The notes beneath the pieces are model-generated. The model had not been told where the DNA came from. It did not search any database and saw nothing but the letters and a program-made list of their open reading frames with translations. From contig NZ_AUIN01000014.1 in NCBI RefSeq assembly GCF_000423725.1, positions 1-64,000 of the forward strand: a stretch of 64,000 nt of DNA, given 5' to 3'. A program made the position numbers and the translations under genes. Numbering within the stretch: the stretch's first letter is position 1; the number at the start of each line of letters is the position of its first letter. Source of the DNA: Streptococcus devriesei DSM 19639 (GTDB taxonomy: Bacteria; Bacillota; Bacilli; Lactobacillales; Streptococcaceae). This document shows, one piece after another, positions 33,936 through 42,758 of the stretch.

Positions 33936-36827
33936 ATGATGAATCAAAAACGTTATGCACTGAGGAAACTTAAGGTTGGGTTGGCTTCGGTAGCTGTAGC
34001 ATTTGCTTTGGGGACAGCAAGACAAGCAGCAGCAGACGATACCGCATTGGCCGCACAAAATTCGGCTGCGATAAACCAAACCAGTACAGCCTCTCCATCA
34101 TCGGAGACAGCTGCATCGGCTTCCGCAACGCAGGCTGCACCAACTGTACAAGCTTCGGCTAGTCCAACAGCAGCACAGGCAGCGCCGGAGCAAAATGCCA
34201 GCGTTGTTGAAACACAACCAGCAGCATCAACTGAAACAGTGGATGTTACCGTTAACCCAAGGTCTGAATCTGCACAGCCTGTTGCAGCTGCTTCTGAAGT
34301 TGTCTCTACAGAAAATCAAATATCTGAAGCTGCTCCGGCTGCTGAAGCTTCGAACCTGCCAGCTGATACAAACCTCTCTACAGTTACGTCAGACCAACCA
34401 GCTGCAGCTGTAGATAAGCTTAAACAAGATGATACCGCACCTTTAGCTGATAATAAAGTTGAGACACCAGCGACTATTTCGACAACAGGTAGCAAGCTAT
34501 CAGATATATCAAATCTTCCGATTCCTGGTGAAGAAACACAGCCTGTTGTATCTGGCCATGGTGAATTAACACAGAAAACTGCTGTTACGGCAACAACAAT
34601 GGATGATGCTAATGGTGCTACAGTATCAACGCCAGATAACCTAGCAAAGTTAATTGCGCAAGGTTATAATCTAGATCCTACAAAAGATCACATTACTTAT
34701 GCTTTTGCAGAATTAGAAGGTTTAAATCAGAAGCTTAAAGCAAATGGTGATACGCGTGAGCTCTACTTTAACCTTGCTTTTGACCGCAGACGTGATGCTG
34801 TAGGCGGTGACAAAGCTATCTATGTTAATCTTTGGGATAAGACAAGTAACACACTTCTCGAAACAATTGTTCTTGCGGAATCACGTGTAAACTATACTTC
34901 TAAAGTTTTAGAAGATTTAACAGCCTCTGGTGTTGCTGAAGCAGCAGGCTATGTCTTCTCAAAAGCAGATTTAGATAATGGCGGGCAATCAAGTTCTAAC
35001 GTATTTGTTTATCATAGCGTTAAAACTTCACAAATTCATACCTTGTACTCTCTAACAGAAGGTACAAAGATTGGTGTTCGTGAGTCAGATGCCCAGTTTA
35101 AAGATACTGTAGCCTCAATTCAAAATACTTATTATGTTTCAAAAAATCCAGATGGTTCAGTGACTCAATTAGCTGTATGGACGAATGAAGGTTGGGCAGG
35201 TTCTGCCTTCACATCATCAGGGGAGCGTGAGTTCAAAGGCTATGAATTAGTACAATCACCAACTGAAGATAAAATGTCTGGTCTGATTGCGGTTCGCCCA
35301 GTTGTTGGTTATACATGGGAAGATACAAAGCGTGGAGGCAATAATTCAGGTGATCGTTGGGCTCAACGTATTGGTGAGGTTGTTAACGACCAAAGTGCTA
35401 TCATTCTGAAAATCATCTCTGCAACCAATGCTGACATGACTGAAAATGTTCAGGTTGAATTTACATCTGACGTAATTTATCCGGCAGGAGCAGTTAAACC
35501 GGATGGTACCATTTCAACAGGTTATGCGACTAACGGTCCAGCACAAATGGTAGTAGGTAAAGTCACATATGATGGTGGTCGCTATAACTATCAAAATGGT
35601 TCAGGCGCCTTACGTGGATTTAAACTTCAAAGCTCCATGTTCACACCACAGCCGGACGCGGTTTATGTTTATGAACCCATGGGAACAGTAACGGTTCACT
35701 ATGTAGACACAGAAGGAAATACACTTCGTGCTGATGTTATTGATACTAAGGATGAACCAACAGGTACAGCCTATGACACAGCTGATAACAAACCGGAAAA
35801 AATCCAAAATGATGGAGTTACTTACTATTTGAAAGAAGTAGCTGATTCGAACATTGTTGGTGGTAAGACTGTTTATGAAGTAAATGACTATACAACTGCA
35901 GATCCTGAGCAAGGAACTGTGGCACGCAGCACATACAAAAACGTTACTTACGTCTATGAAGAAGGCGGAAGTGTCATCATCAACTATGTACTTGCGGGTA
36001 CTGAAAATTCAGCTAACCCGGTATACCTTCAAGCTACTGTCAAAGATGAAGACTACACTAAAGGTGGTACAGCCTACGATACGACTGACCATATGCCTGA
36101 AATCATCACTAGCGGGGGCAAAACATACAAACGTGTCCCAGCATTGACTATTGGTGATGAGCAAGGTACTGTTGAGCCAGGTAAGACTAAAGAAGTAACC
36201 TACGTCTATGATGAAATCAAGACAGGTTCAGTTGTTGTTAACTACGTTGATGAAAATGGTACACCAATTAAGAACCCTGTGACTGATACACCAGAAACAG
36301 ATGTGGATACACCATACGACACAACAGACAATAAACCGGATGTCATTAAAACTGACGATGGTAAAACTTACCAACTTATTAAGACAGAAGGAACTGAGAC
36401 TGGACAAGTTTCTGAGGGTGAAACGGTAGTTACTTATATCTATCGTGAAGTTGTAACAGAAGTTCCAAACGATTACCCAACAGTAGAACTACCAGAAGGT
36501 CATATTAGCATAGTGCCAAATGACTACCCAACTTATGACTTGCCAGAATTGGATCTTCCAATGCCAGACAAGCCAGAGGTTAGAGTTCCTGAAACTCCAG
36601 AGCAGCCTAATCAAGTACCATCAGTTGATTTGACAAGTGACCCTACTCCAGCTCCTAAACCGGCATCAGCAAAATCAGTTTCAGAAGCGCCTGTTCAAAA
36701 AGCAGCAGCACTTCCAGAGACTGGTGACGCAAATAATGGGCCTGCTGCAGTGGGTGTTGCTGCCTTAATGGCAGCATTTGGTCTTGGTTATGTAGGAAAA
36801 CATAGTCGTAGCCGTAAAAAAATGTAA
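33936..36827 (+). CDS. LPXTG-anchored surface protein with three MucBP-type repeats
   Basis: A 963-residue wall-anchored adhesin-like protein. In order: a YSIRK-like signal (RYALRKLKVGLASVAV) with cleavage likely after the AAAD stretch near 35; an Ala/Ser/Pro/Glu-rich stalk (about 35-210); a globular domain (about 210-585) with many Tyr, Asn and Gly that I do not recognise; three MucBP-type domains (about 590-845), each with a VxYVDxxGN-type strand and a YDTxD motif; a Pro-rich wall segment with VPNDYPT repeated; and LPETG, hydrophobic helix and basic tail (SRSRKKM). MucBP domains bind mucin glycans in other bacteria. ATG 33936 follows AAAGGAG. The binding target is unknown. Confidence 0.92.
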   Translation: MMNQKRYALRKLKVGLASVAVAFALGTARQAAADDTALAAQNSAAINQTSTASPSSETAASASATQAAPTVQASASPTAAQAAPEQNASVVETQPAASTETVDVTVNPRSESAQPVAAASEVVSTENQISEAAPAAEASNLPADTNLSTVTSDQPAAAVDKLKQDDTAPLADNKVETPATISTTGSKLSDISNLPIPGEETQPVVSGHGELTQKTAVTATTMDDANGATVSTPDNLAKLIAQGYNLDPTKDHITYAFAELEGLNQKLKANGDTRELYFNLAFDRRRDAVGGDKAIYVNLWDKTSNTLLETIVLAESRVNYTSKVLEDLTASGVAEAAGYVFSKADLDNGGQSSSNVFVYHSVKTSQIHTLYSLTEGTKIGVRESDAQFKDTVASIQNTYYVSKNPDGSVTQLAVWTNEGWAGSAFTSSGEREFKGYELVQSPTEDKMSGLIAVRPVVGYTWEDTKRGGNNSGDRWAQRIGEVVNDQSAIILKIISATNADMTENVQVEFTSDVIYPAGAVKPDGTISTGYATNGPAQMVVGKVTYDGGRYNYQNGSGALRGFKLQSSMFTPQPDAVYVYEPMGTVTVHYVDTEGNTLRADVIDTKDEPTGTAYDTADNKPEKIQNDGVTYYLKEVADSNIVGGKTVYEVNDYTTADPEQGTVARSTYKNVTYVYEEGGSVIINYVLAGTENSANPVYLQATVKDEDYTKGGTAYDTTDHMPEIITSGGKTYKRVPALTIGDEQGTVEPGKTKEVTYVYDEIKTGSVVVNYVDENGTPIKNPVTDTPETDVDTPYDTTDNKPDVIKTDDGKTYQLIKTEGTETGQVSEGETVVTYIYREVVTEVPNDYPTVELPEGHISIVPNDYPTYDLPELDLPMPDKPEVRVPETPEQPNQVPSVDLTSDPTPAPKPASAKSVSEAPVQKAAALPETGDANNGPAAVGVAALMAAFGLGYVGKHSRSRKKM

Positions 36828-36849
36828 GCGCCCAAGAACAAGGTGTATT

Positions 36850-36889
36850 AAAAATGACCCGGAGAATTGCTTCTCTAGGTCATTTTGTT
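36850..36889 (+). terminator. Terminator after the surface-protein gene
   Basis: AAAATGACC / GGTCATTTT with an inner GGAGAA/TTCTC stem and T-rich tail. A second T-run hairpin (ACAGAG/CTCTGT) lies at 37019-37050. No gene is visible from 36890 to 37212. Confidence 0.85.
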
Positions 36890-37212
36890 TATGAAGGCAG
36901 TGTTTTTGCACTGTAAGCACCTGATAAGCAATCGACCAATAACGAAGAAATAATCCTCTGTACTAAAACAGGAAAACTGTAGGCTCCTTATAATGTCAAA
37001 ACAACTTAACTGGTTTAGACAGAGTAGTTTGTCTCACTCTCTGTTTTTTTAATTAAAATATAATCGTAAGTGATATACTAGAGATATACCGTGTATAAAG
37101 TCATTAAGATTTTTTAAAATAGCATTTGTAGAATGGATGGATTAGCTATTTAACAAAAGAAGAGGAGTGTCTGGGCTATGAAGCTGACAGATGAATTATT
37201 TGCAAAATATAG

Positions 37213-37389
37213 GTTAATAGAGGATACTCTGTTGCCATTTCCAGCCAAGTGCCAGCTTGGCTGGACTGGCTGACACCGATCATCGAGAAAAAGATGACCG
37301 CACAGGACCTTAGCAGCATGATCATGTCCTTTCCAACTCAAACCTATGTGCTCTGGTCAACATTGACATCACTTTTAAAAGCACAATAG
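37213..37389 (+). pseudogene. Unrecognised gene-end remnant upstream of msrB
   Basis: 58 codons from just after a TAG to a TAG read VAISSQVPAWLDWLTPIIEK, then SSMIMSFPTQTYVLWSTL and LLKAQ. A separate short frame (ATG 37178, MKLTDELFAKYRLIED) precedes it in another phase. They may be two halves of one frameshifted gene. I recognise no family. Confidence 0.35.
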
Positions 37390-37440
37390 TTGGAAAAATT
37401 TTAACACCTATCTTTATATCAATAAAAAGGAGGACCCCAC

Positions 37441-37878
37441 ATGACAGAAGAAGCAAAAGAGGCATTGCGCAAGCGTATCGGCGATTTGGCCTATGAGGTG
37501 ACACAAAACGCCGCAACTGAGCGTGCCTTCACAGGGGAATACGACGAGTTTTTTGAAAAAGGCATTTACGTTGATATCGTAAGTGGCGAGCCCTTGTTTT
37601 CATCAGCAGATAAGTATGACTCAGGCTGTGGCTGGCCAGCCTTTACCAAACCTATTGACAATCATCGGGTGACCGACCACGAAGACCGTTCTTTCGGTAT
37701 GCGCCGTATCGAAGTTCGCAGCCAGGAAGCTAACTCACACTTAGGACATGTCTTTAACGATGGCCCTATTGACCGCGGCGGTCTGCGCTACTGCATCAAC
37801 TCTGCTGCGCTCAAGTTTATTCCTTACGAAGAAATGGAAAAAGAAGGCTACGCAGATTATATGTCTATCGTTGAGTAA
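37441..37878 (+). CDS. msrB: Peptide-methionine (R)-S-oxide reductase
   Basis: Reduces the R form of methionine sulfoxide in proteins with thioredoxin. 145 residues. Motifs SGCGWPAF near 62-69, the substrate-binding [11 protein letters not shown], and RYCINSAAL with the catalytic Cys near 118 are intact. The two CxxC zinc pairs found in many MsrB proteins are absent, so this is a zinc-free type. AAGGAGG precedes the ATG by seven bases. It is followed by msrA 30 bases later, so one transcript would repair both sulfoxide forms. Confidence 0.96.
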   Translation: MTEEAKEALRKRIGDLAYEVTQNAATERAFTGEYDEFFEKGIYVDIVSGEPLFSSADKYDSGCGWPAFTKPIDNHRVTDHEDRSFGMRRIEVRSQEANSHLGHVFNDGPIDRGGLRYCINSAALKFIPYEEMEKEGYADYMSIVE

Positions 37879-37908
37879 GAACCTATTTTAGAACACGGAG
37901 GCAAGTAT

Positions 37909-38409
37909 ATGAAAACAATTTATCTGGCGGGAGGTTGCTTTTGGGGTGTTGAAGGCTACTTTGACTTGATTGACGGTGTTGTGGGAACCCGTGTGGGCTA
38001 TGCCAATGGTCAATCTGAAGTCACGTCTTATGCCTTGATTGATGCGACCGATCATGCAGAAACTGTCGCTGTCACTTACGACCCGGAACGCATCACCCTG
38101 CATGAATTACTTTTGCACTATTTCCGCATTATCAACCCTTTCTCTATCAATCGTCAAGGCAGCGATATGGGCCGTCAATACCGCACAGGTATTTATTACA
38201 CGGATGAGAGTGACAAGGCAATTGCGCAAGAAATGATGCAAGCCGTCAGTCAAAAACACGATGGCCGTCCTCTGGCTGTTGAGCTGGAACCCTTGCGCCA
38301 CTTCATTGACGCTGAGGACTATCACCAAGACTACCTCAAGAAAAATCCCAACGGCTACTGCCATATTGATTTATCTTTAGCTAAGGGACCAATAAAAGAG
38401 ATTGATTGA
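37909..38409 (+). CDS. msrA: Peptide-methionine (S)-S-oxide reductase
   Basis: Reduces the S form of methionine sulfoxide. 166 residues. The catalytic Cys is in [12 protein letters not shown] at residue 9, close to the N-terminus as in the family. [15 protein letters not shown]-x-x-I and [12 protein letters not shown] are conserved substrate and structural motifs. The C-terminal [19 protein letters not shown] is complete and carries the resolving Cys. CGGAGGC precedes the ATG. Separate msrB and msrA genes, rather than the fusion found in some streptococci, lie in one operon. Confidence 0.96.
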   Translation: MKTIYLAGGCFWGVEGYFDLIDGVVGTRVGYANGQSEVTSYALIDATDHAETVAVTYDPERITLHELLLHYFRIINPFSINRQGSDMGRQYRTGIYYTDESDKAIAQEMMQAVSQKHDGRPLAVELEPLRHFIDAEDYHQDYLKKNPNGYCHIDLSLAKGPIKEID

Positions 38410-38542
38410 AATTAGTTTAAGGATTTTTAAAAATATTAACATCTAATCCTGACAGATCAAGTCTCAAGAACGTTCGTAAAGCGAGTTCGTTTTTAAAACA
38501 GTAAAAACAGCTGCAATACAGCTATGACTGCACTCCGTGGCT

Positions 38543-38562
38543 CACACCATGGGGTGTTTTTG
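38543..38562 (+). terminator. Terminator after msrA
   Basis: ACACC-ATGG-GGTGT followed by TTTTT, about 130 bases after msrA. Confidence 0.7.
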
Positions 38563-38606
38563 ATATTTAGCTAAATCAATTTGTATATTTTTACATTATC
38601 GCCAAG

Positions 38607-38643
38607 CAAAAAAACCCAGAAGCAGTGATGCTATCTGGGGTCT
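38607..38643 (-). terminator. Terminator of the old yellow enzyme gene
   Basis: On the minus strand CCCAGA / TCTGGG closes a 13-base loop and is followed by TTTTTTT, 21 bases after the gene's stop. Confidence 0.85.
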
Positions 38644-38663
38644 TTTGATGTTAGTGATCATGT

Positions 38664-39776
38664 TTAAATACCTTCGACTGGAGGAAGCGGAGAGTTTTCA
38701 GCATGGAACCACTCTACTAAATCATCCGGCCAGTTCAGCTCTTCTAAATTTTCGACTCTTGTCCGAATGGTATCTGCCTTGCCGTCTTTGATTTTTTGCA
38801 TAAATGCCGGTTCAACCAATGCTGCTCGGCCTATTGCGACCAAATCAGCTTCATTTAGGGCATCTAAAGCGTCATCGGCAGTAAATACGCCGTTGACAAT
38901 GATTAACTTGGCACGTCCTTTGATAGCTTTATTGGCTAAAGCTGCGTAACTTTCTTCGTGTCCGTCCGGTTTAGCATCATAGTGGGTAAACAGAGAAATA
39001 TGGATATAATCCAATTTATTTTGATCCAGCAGTGCATCAACTAATTGCATGCTGTCATCCACAGTATATCCAATGGTTTCTCCATGAACTTCATCTGGGG
39101 AGATGCGATAGCCTACGATAAAACCTTCTGGCGCATATTCCTCAACAACACGGCAGACTTCCTTGGCGACAGCCAGAGGGAAGTTCATTCGATTGGCTAA
39201 GGAGCCGCCCCATTTGTCGGTGCGGTGATTTGAATAAGGAGAGAAAAATTGCTGAAGGAGATAATGATTTGCTCCATGAATTTCAACGCCGTCAAAGCCT
39301 GCATCGATGGCACGCTTGGCAGCTCTGCCAAAGTCCTTAATGGTCTCTTCAATTTCACTGGCAGACAATTCCCGAGGATGATGAGTTAAAAATGGGAAAT
39401 CCATCTCAGTTGGCACAGCAGCAACGCCGCCATTCTGCGTAATATCTGCCTCACGGCCTGCATGGTAGAGCTGTGCAATGGCTTTACTGCCATCTTTTTT
39501 GATGGTTTGTGCCAGTTCTTTAAGACCTGGAATGAATTTATCATCAAAAATGCCGATCTGTCCTTTAAAACCGCGTCCGATCATGTTAACATTCATGGCT
39601 CCGGTGATAATCAAGCCGGCAACTTTGGTTCGAATACTGAAGTAATCTAAATCGGCCTGACTGACGCTGCCATCAAGATTGGCACCTTTTGCTTCCATTG
39701 GAGCCATAACAATAGCTGAAGGAGATTTTCCGCCATTTGGGAAGTTAATTTCCTCGAGAAGTTTTTGATAAGTCAT
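38664..39776 (-). CDS. NADH:flavin oxidoreductase, old yellow enzyme family
   Basis: An FMN-dependent TIM-barrel ene-reductase that reduces activated C=C bonds or electrophiles with NAD(P)H. 370 residues. Recognisable: APMEAKGANLDG near the N-terminus, QLYHAGREA, DGVEIHGANHYLLQQFFSPYSN with the substrate-binding His/Asn, RTDKWGGSLANR, and the phosphate-binding IGRAALVEPAF. ATG follows AAAGGGGG on the minus strand. It is divergent from a TetR regulator, with repeated ACAAAA/TTTTGT half-sites between them, so it is probably repressed by that regulator and induced by an electrophile. The natural substrate is unknown. Confidence 0.92.
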   Translation of the reverse strand: MTYQKLLEEINFPNGGKSPSAIVMAPMEAKGANLDGSVSQADLDYFSIRTKVAGLIITGAMNVNMIGRGFKGQIGIFDDKFIPGLKELAQTIKKDGSKAIAQLYHAGREADITQNGGVAAVPTEMDFPFLTHHPRELSASEIEETIKDFGRAAKRAIDAGFDGVEIHGANHYLLQQFFSPYSNHRTDKWGGSLANRMNFPLAVAKEVCRVVEEYAPEGFIVGYRISPDEVHGETIGYTVDDSMQLVDALLDQNKLDYIHISLFTHYDAKPDGHEESYAALANKAIKGRAKLIIVNGVFTADDALDALNEADLVAIGRAALVEPAFMQKIKDGKADTIRTRVENLEELNWPDDLVEWFHAENSPLPPVEGI

Positions 39777-39845
39777 GTTTAGACCCCCTTTTATATCCTC
39801 ATTGTGATATAATTATCATAGCATAATGAAACCGTTTTCAAAGCG

Positions 39846-39873
39846 ACAAAATGTTACTTTTGTTGTGACAAAA
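39846..39873. promoter_or_regulatory. Operator candidate between the OYE and TetR genes
   Basis: Three alternating half-sites ACAAAA-6-TTTTGT-4-ACAAAA form two overlapping inverted repeats. A minus-strand TATGAT lies at about 39816-39821 as the likely -10 of the OYE gene. Confidence 0.6.
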
Positions 39874-39898
39874 CAGAGAAAGTGTAAGAGCATCTGCA

Positions 39899-40429
39899 AT
39901 GACAGTACCAACTAAAAAGATCATTTCTAATTCCATTATCCACTTACTTGAAAAAACCAGTTATGAAAGTCTCACTGTCTCAATGATTATGAAAGAGGCC
40001 GGTATGTCCAGGCAAACGTTTTATCATTATTTTCAGGATATTCCTTCGGCCATGTTTTCGATTTTTTCCGAGGATTTAGAAAAAAGTTTTGCCTTATTTA
40101 AACAGGGAAAAAGCTACCGGGACAGCACGGAGTATCTGCTAAATAATTTAAAAGAAAAAAAGAATTTTTTGCGTGTGCTGGTTACTGAATTCGATAATAA
40201 GTTTTTTGTTGAAAATTATTATGATTTATTAATGGATGTCTCGTATGATTATATTGGTTTAGCACAAATTGATGATGAAATTGAATTCTTATTGAGTTTG
40301 TACTGGTTTGGTGTGATCTATAAAATGATTGGCTGGATTAAGTCAGGCATGACAATGGGAGTTGAAAGATTAGTTGAACTATTGTATGCCGGCATGCCAA
40401 ACAGGCTGCAGGCTTATATGTCATTTTAG
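39899..40429 (+). CDS. TetR/AcrR-family transcriptional regulator
   Basis: 176 residues: an N-terminal TetR DNA-binding domain (about 5-50: IIHLLEKTSYESLTVSMIMKEAGMSRQTFYHYF, written here only in part) with the helix-turn-helix at EAGMSRQTFYHYFQDI, and a C-terminal ligand domain like that of DhaS/TetR_C_8 proteins, ending FGVIYKMIGWIKSGMTMG. The ATG has only a weak upstream AG-rich site, so expression may be low. It probably represses itself and the divergent flavin oxidoreductase. Confidence 0.85.
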   Translation: MTVPTKKIISNSIIHLLEKTSYESLTVSMIMKEAGMSRQTFYHYFQDIPSAMFSIFSEDLEKSFALFKQGKSYRDSTEYLLNNLKEKKNFLRVLVTEFDNKFFVENYYDLLMDVSYDYIGLAQIDDEIEFLLSLYWFGVIYKMIGWIKSGMTMGVERLVELLYAGMPNRLQAYMSF

Positions 40430-41016
40430 TTCAGCCAATAATTGTTTTTGATTATAGTTCAATTTTATTAGACTAGGACGAAAAGTGCAGGATTGAAGGC
40501 ACTTGATATAACAGCGTTTAATAATCCAGTACAGTTAGGAAAAAGCTAGTTTTCAAAAATGTTAATTAGTATGATTATATACATACTTCAAGCCAGCTAA
40601 GAATTTACCCTTTAGCTGGCTTTTGAATAAAATTTCCTTAAGCCTTATTGGAAAATTTTTAGTTCATCAAGTAAAATAATTTATATACCATTTTCTTCTC
40701 AAATTTTAATTTTATGATAGTTAACTTTGTTTTTACTCCATTTAGCATTGATTATAAGTTTTGCTGCCTATTTATTTTGATAAGAAATGTGTTTATACCC
40801 AGAATTTAATTGTTTATATTTTCATTATCAAAAATTTTGAGCTGAATAAGTTTCTTAAAGTTATTTGAAGCATAGTAGGATTTTTTTGTGCTTAAGTACT
40901 TCTTAAGTAGTTCCTTTTATTATACCTATACTTACTCTAATGTCTGTGTGATGACTGCTTACGATAAATGTAACTTGTTAGATTATCTAAATTATTTTAA
41001 AATAATTAAAAATAGC
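40430..41016. other. AT-rich gap without a gene
   Basis: Contains a good hairpin AAGCCAGCTAA / TTAGCTGGCTT with TTTT at 40590-40624 (a terminator, probably of tetR readthrough). Also present are a weaker AAGTGC/GCACTT hairpin at 40483-40504 and two CTTAAG palindromes 11 bases apart at 40891 and 40902. No open frame with a ribosome site is visible. Confidence 0.6.
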
Positions 41017-41075
41017 TTGACAAAGTTAAATTGAAAGCGTATTATTACAAGTGTAAATACGTTATATAACGTATT
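41017..41075 (+). promoter_or_regulatory. gntR/PTS promoter with a 20-base palindromic operator
   Basis: TTGACA (41017-41022) and TATTAT (41040-41045), 17 bases apart. AATACGTTATATAACGTATT at 41056-41075 is a perfect palindrome just after the predicted start, suited to repression by the GntR protein encoded next. Confidence 0.88.
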
Positions 41076-41091
41076 ATAAGAAAGGAATGGT

Positions 41092-41802
41092 ATGCCAGTT
41101 ACAAATAGTCAAGTGCCACTTTATATTCAAATTAAAAGCAGTTTGAAAGATAAGATAACAAATAATACTTACCATGTTGGTCAAAAAATTCCAACAGAGA
41201 CTGAGCTTGAAGAATTATATGGAGTCAGTCGTGTCACGGTCAGGAAGGCAATCAAAGAGCTTGTCTCGGAAGGTTATCTTATCAAAAAGCAGGGTAAAGG
41301 AACCTTTGTTAATCATAAAAGAGTTAATCGTAAACTGTCGTATGTTATGGGCTTCTCACAAAGCTGTTTAAAGAACGGTTTACAGCCATCAAGCGAAGTG
41401 TTAGAAAAACGCATAATGTTACCAACACCTGAAATTGCTGAAAAGCTGCAAATTGATTTAGACGATGAAGTTCTTTATATTCAGCGTAAACGTTTTGCTG
41501 ATGGTATTCCTATTTTTTTAGAAAATAATTATTTTTCCTTTAAAGATTTTTCTTTTTTGATGGAAGAAAATCTTGAGGGTTCTCTCTATGATATCTTAGA
41601 AAAACGAGGGATAAAAGCAGAAAAATCTGACGAGAAAACATTAGAAATTGTTCTCGCAGATGATAAGATGGCAGCTCTTATGTCTTTGCCTGTAGGGACA
41701 GCCTTTTTCTATCTGAATGTTAGAATTTCTGATCAGAACAATAAGCCTATTCATGTTGGTCACCAGTATTATCTTGGTGAGTATTACAAATTCGATATGT
41801 AA
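41092..41802 (+). CDS. GntR-family regulator, HutC/UTRA subfamily
   Basis: 236 residues: an N-terminal winged helix (about 8-75; PLYIQIKSSLKDKI, TETELEELYGVSRVTVRKAI) and a C-terminal UTRA effector domain (about 90-235; LQIDLDDEVLYIQRKRFADG, ending HVGHQYYLGEYYKF). UTRA regulators usually bind phosphorylated sugars. The perfect palindrome before the gene and a tandem copy of its half-site before the PTS genes suggest that it represses both and is released by a product of the pathway. AAAGGAATGG serves as ribosome site. Confidence 0.92.
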   Translation: MPVTNSQVPLYIQIKSSLKDKITNNTYHVGQKIPTETELEELYGVSRVTVRKAIKELVSEGYLIKKQGKGTFVNHKRVNRKLSYVMGFSQSCLKNGLQPSSEVLEKRIMLPTPEIAEKLQIDLDDEVLYIQRKRFADGIPIFLENNYFSFKDFSFLMEENLEGSLYDILEKRGIKAEKSDEKTLEIVLADDKMAALMSLPVGTAFFYLNVRISDQNNKPIHVGHQYYLGEYYKFDM

Positions 41803-41833
41803 AAGCATATTGAATTTAATTTTGGGTAAAAAT

Positions 41834-41853
41834 AATACGTTATAATACGTTAT
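41834..41853 (+). promoter_or_regulatory. Tandem GntR half-sites before the PTS genes
   Basis: AATACGTTAT is repeated directly, head to tail, and contains TATAAT at 41841-41846 as a possible -10 box. The same ten bases form each arm of the palindrome before gntR. Confidence 0.75.
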
Positions 41854-41867
41854 GTAAAGGAGGATAC

Positions 41868-42269
41868 ATGATAATCTTAGCAAGTCATGGAAAACTGTCG
41901 GAAGGAATGAAGCACACAGTGGAAATGATTACAGGTTCCCAACCTAATCTTTTCGCATTTTCAGCTTATTGTAATGGAATTGAATCGATTAAGGATTTAG
42001 TGAAAGAAACAATTAAAGGAGTAACTGACGAAAGAATTATTATTTTAACAGATGTTTTGGGAGGCAGTGTTAATACGGAGATGACCGAACTACTATTAGA
42101 TTTTTCAAAGGTTCAATTAATTACTGGTATGAATTTGCCTTTAATCTTGACCTTATTAACACTTAGCGAAGAGGCAGACATTACAGATGCCATTAATGAA
42201 GGAAAAAATAGTCTCATATCAATAAATCAGTTGATAGAAGATTCAAATTTGGAGGATGATGACCTATGA
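41868..42269 (+). CDS. PTS mannose-family EIIA component
   Basis: 133 residues. It accepts the phosphate from HPr on His8 in IILASHGKLSEGM, the position of the active-site His in mannose-class EIIA. ILTDVLGGSVNTEM matches the DLxGGSPxN segment. The C-terminal end (DSNLEDDDL) is acidic and overlaps the EIIB start by four bases. It is the first gene of a complete EIIA-EIIB-EIIC-EIID set. AAAGGAGG precedes the ATG. Confidence 0.93.
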   Translation: MIILASHGKLSEGMKHTVEMITGSQPNLFAFSAYCNGIESIKDLVKETIKGVTDERIIILTDVLGGSVNTEMTELLLDFSKVQLITGMNLPLILTLLTLSEEADITDAINEGKNSLISINQLIEDSNLEDDDL

Positions 42270-42736
42270 TTAAATTGGTTAGAATTGATTACCGTCTCTT
42301 GCATGGTCAAGTTGTCTTTGCTTGGAGTAAAACATTAGGTATTGAGAGAATAATTGTTATAGATGATGATACGGCTACAGATGAGTTCAAAAAGATGTCT
42401 TTAAGCCTGTCCAAGCCTTCAGGAGTCAAGTTGAATATCTTTACTCTTGAAACTGCACTAAGTAAAATGCCTAAAGTAGAAACTTTAAATGAGAATATCA
42501 TGATTATTTTAGGTAGTACTGCAGTAGCACGTGCATTTTGCGAGGGATATCCAAAAATTTCTGAAATCAACTATGGTGTTCTTCCTAAAAAAGAAAACGC
42601 TACGCAATACAGTCAAGCCATTTATCTTAATAAAGAGGAAGTGGAGGATTCACGTGTTTTAAAAAATATGGGAATTAATCTCTTTATGCAACAGGTTCCG
42701 ACTTCAAAAAAAGAAAGTCTGTCAGATAAACTTTAA
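42266..42736 (+). CDS. PTS mannose/fructose/sorbose-family EIIB component
   Basis: 156 residues. LVRIDYRLLHGQVVFAW near the N-terminus is the EIIB active-site motif (RxDxRLxHGQV) with the phosphorylated His at residue 14. It passes phosphate from EIIA to the incoming sugar. It overlaps EIIA (ATGA-type coupling). Confidence 0.94.
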   Translation: MIKLVRIDYRLLHGQVVFAWSKTLGIERIIVIDDDTATDEFKKMSLSLSKPSGVKLNIFTLETALSKMPKVETLNENIMIILGSTAVARAFCEGYPKISEINYGVLPKKENATQYSQAIYLNKEEVEDSRVLKNMGINLFMQQVPTSKKESLSDKL

Positions 42737-42758
42737 AACTATATAAGGAGGGCAAACA

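Noticed and set aside
40891..40907. Paired CTTAAG palindromes as a regulator site
   Set aside because: Six-base AT-rich palindromes are common here and no promoter or gene lies next to them.
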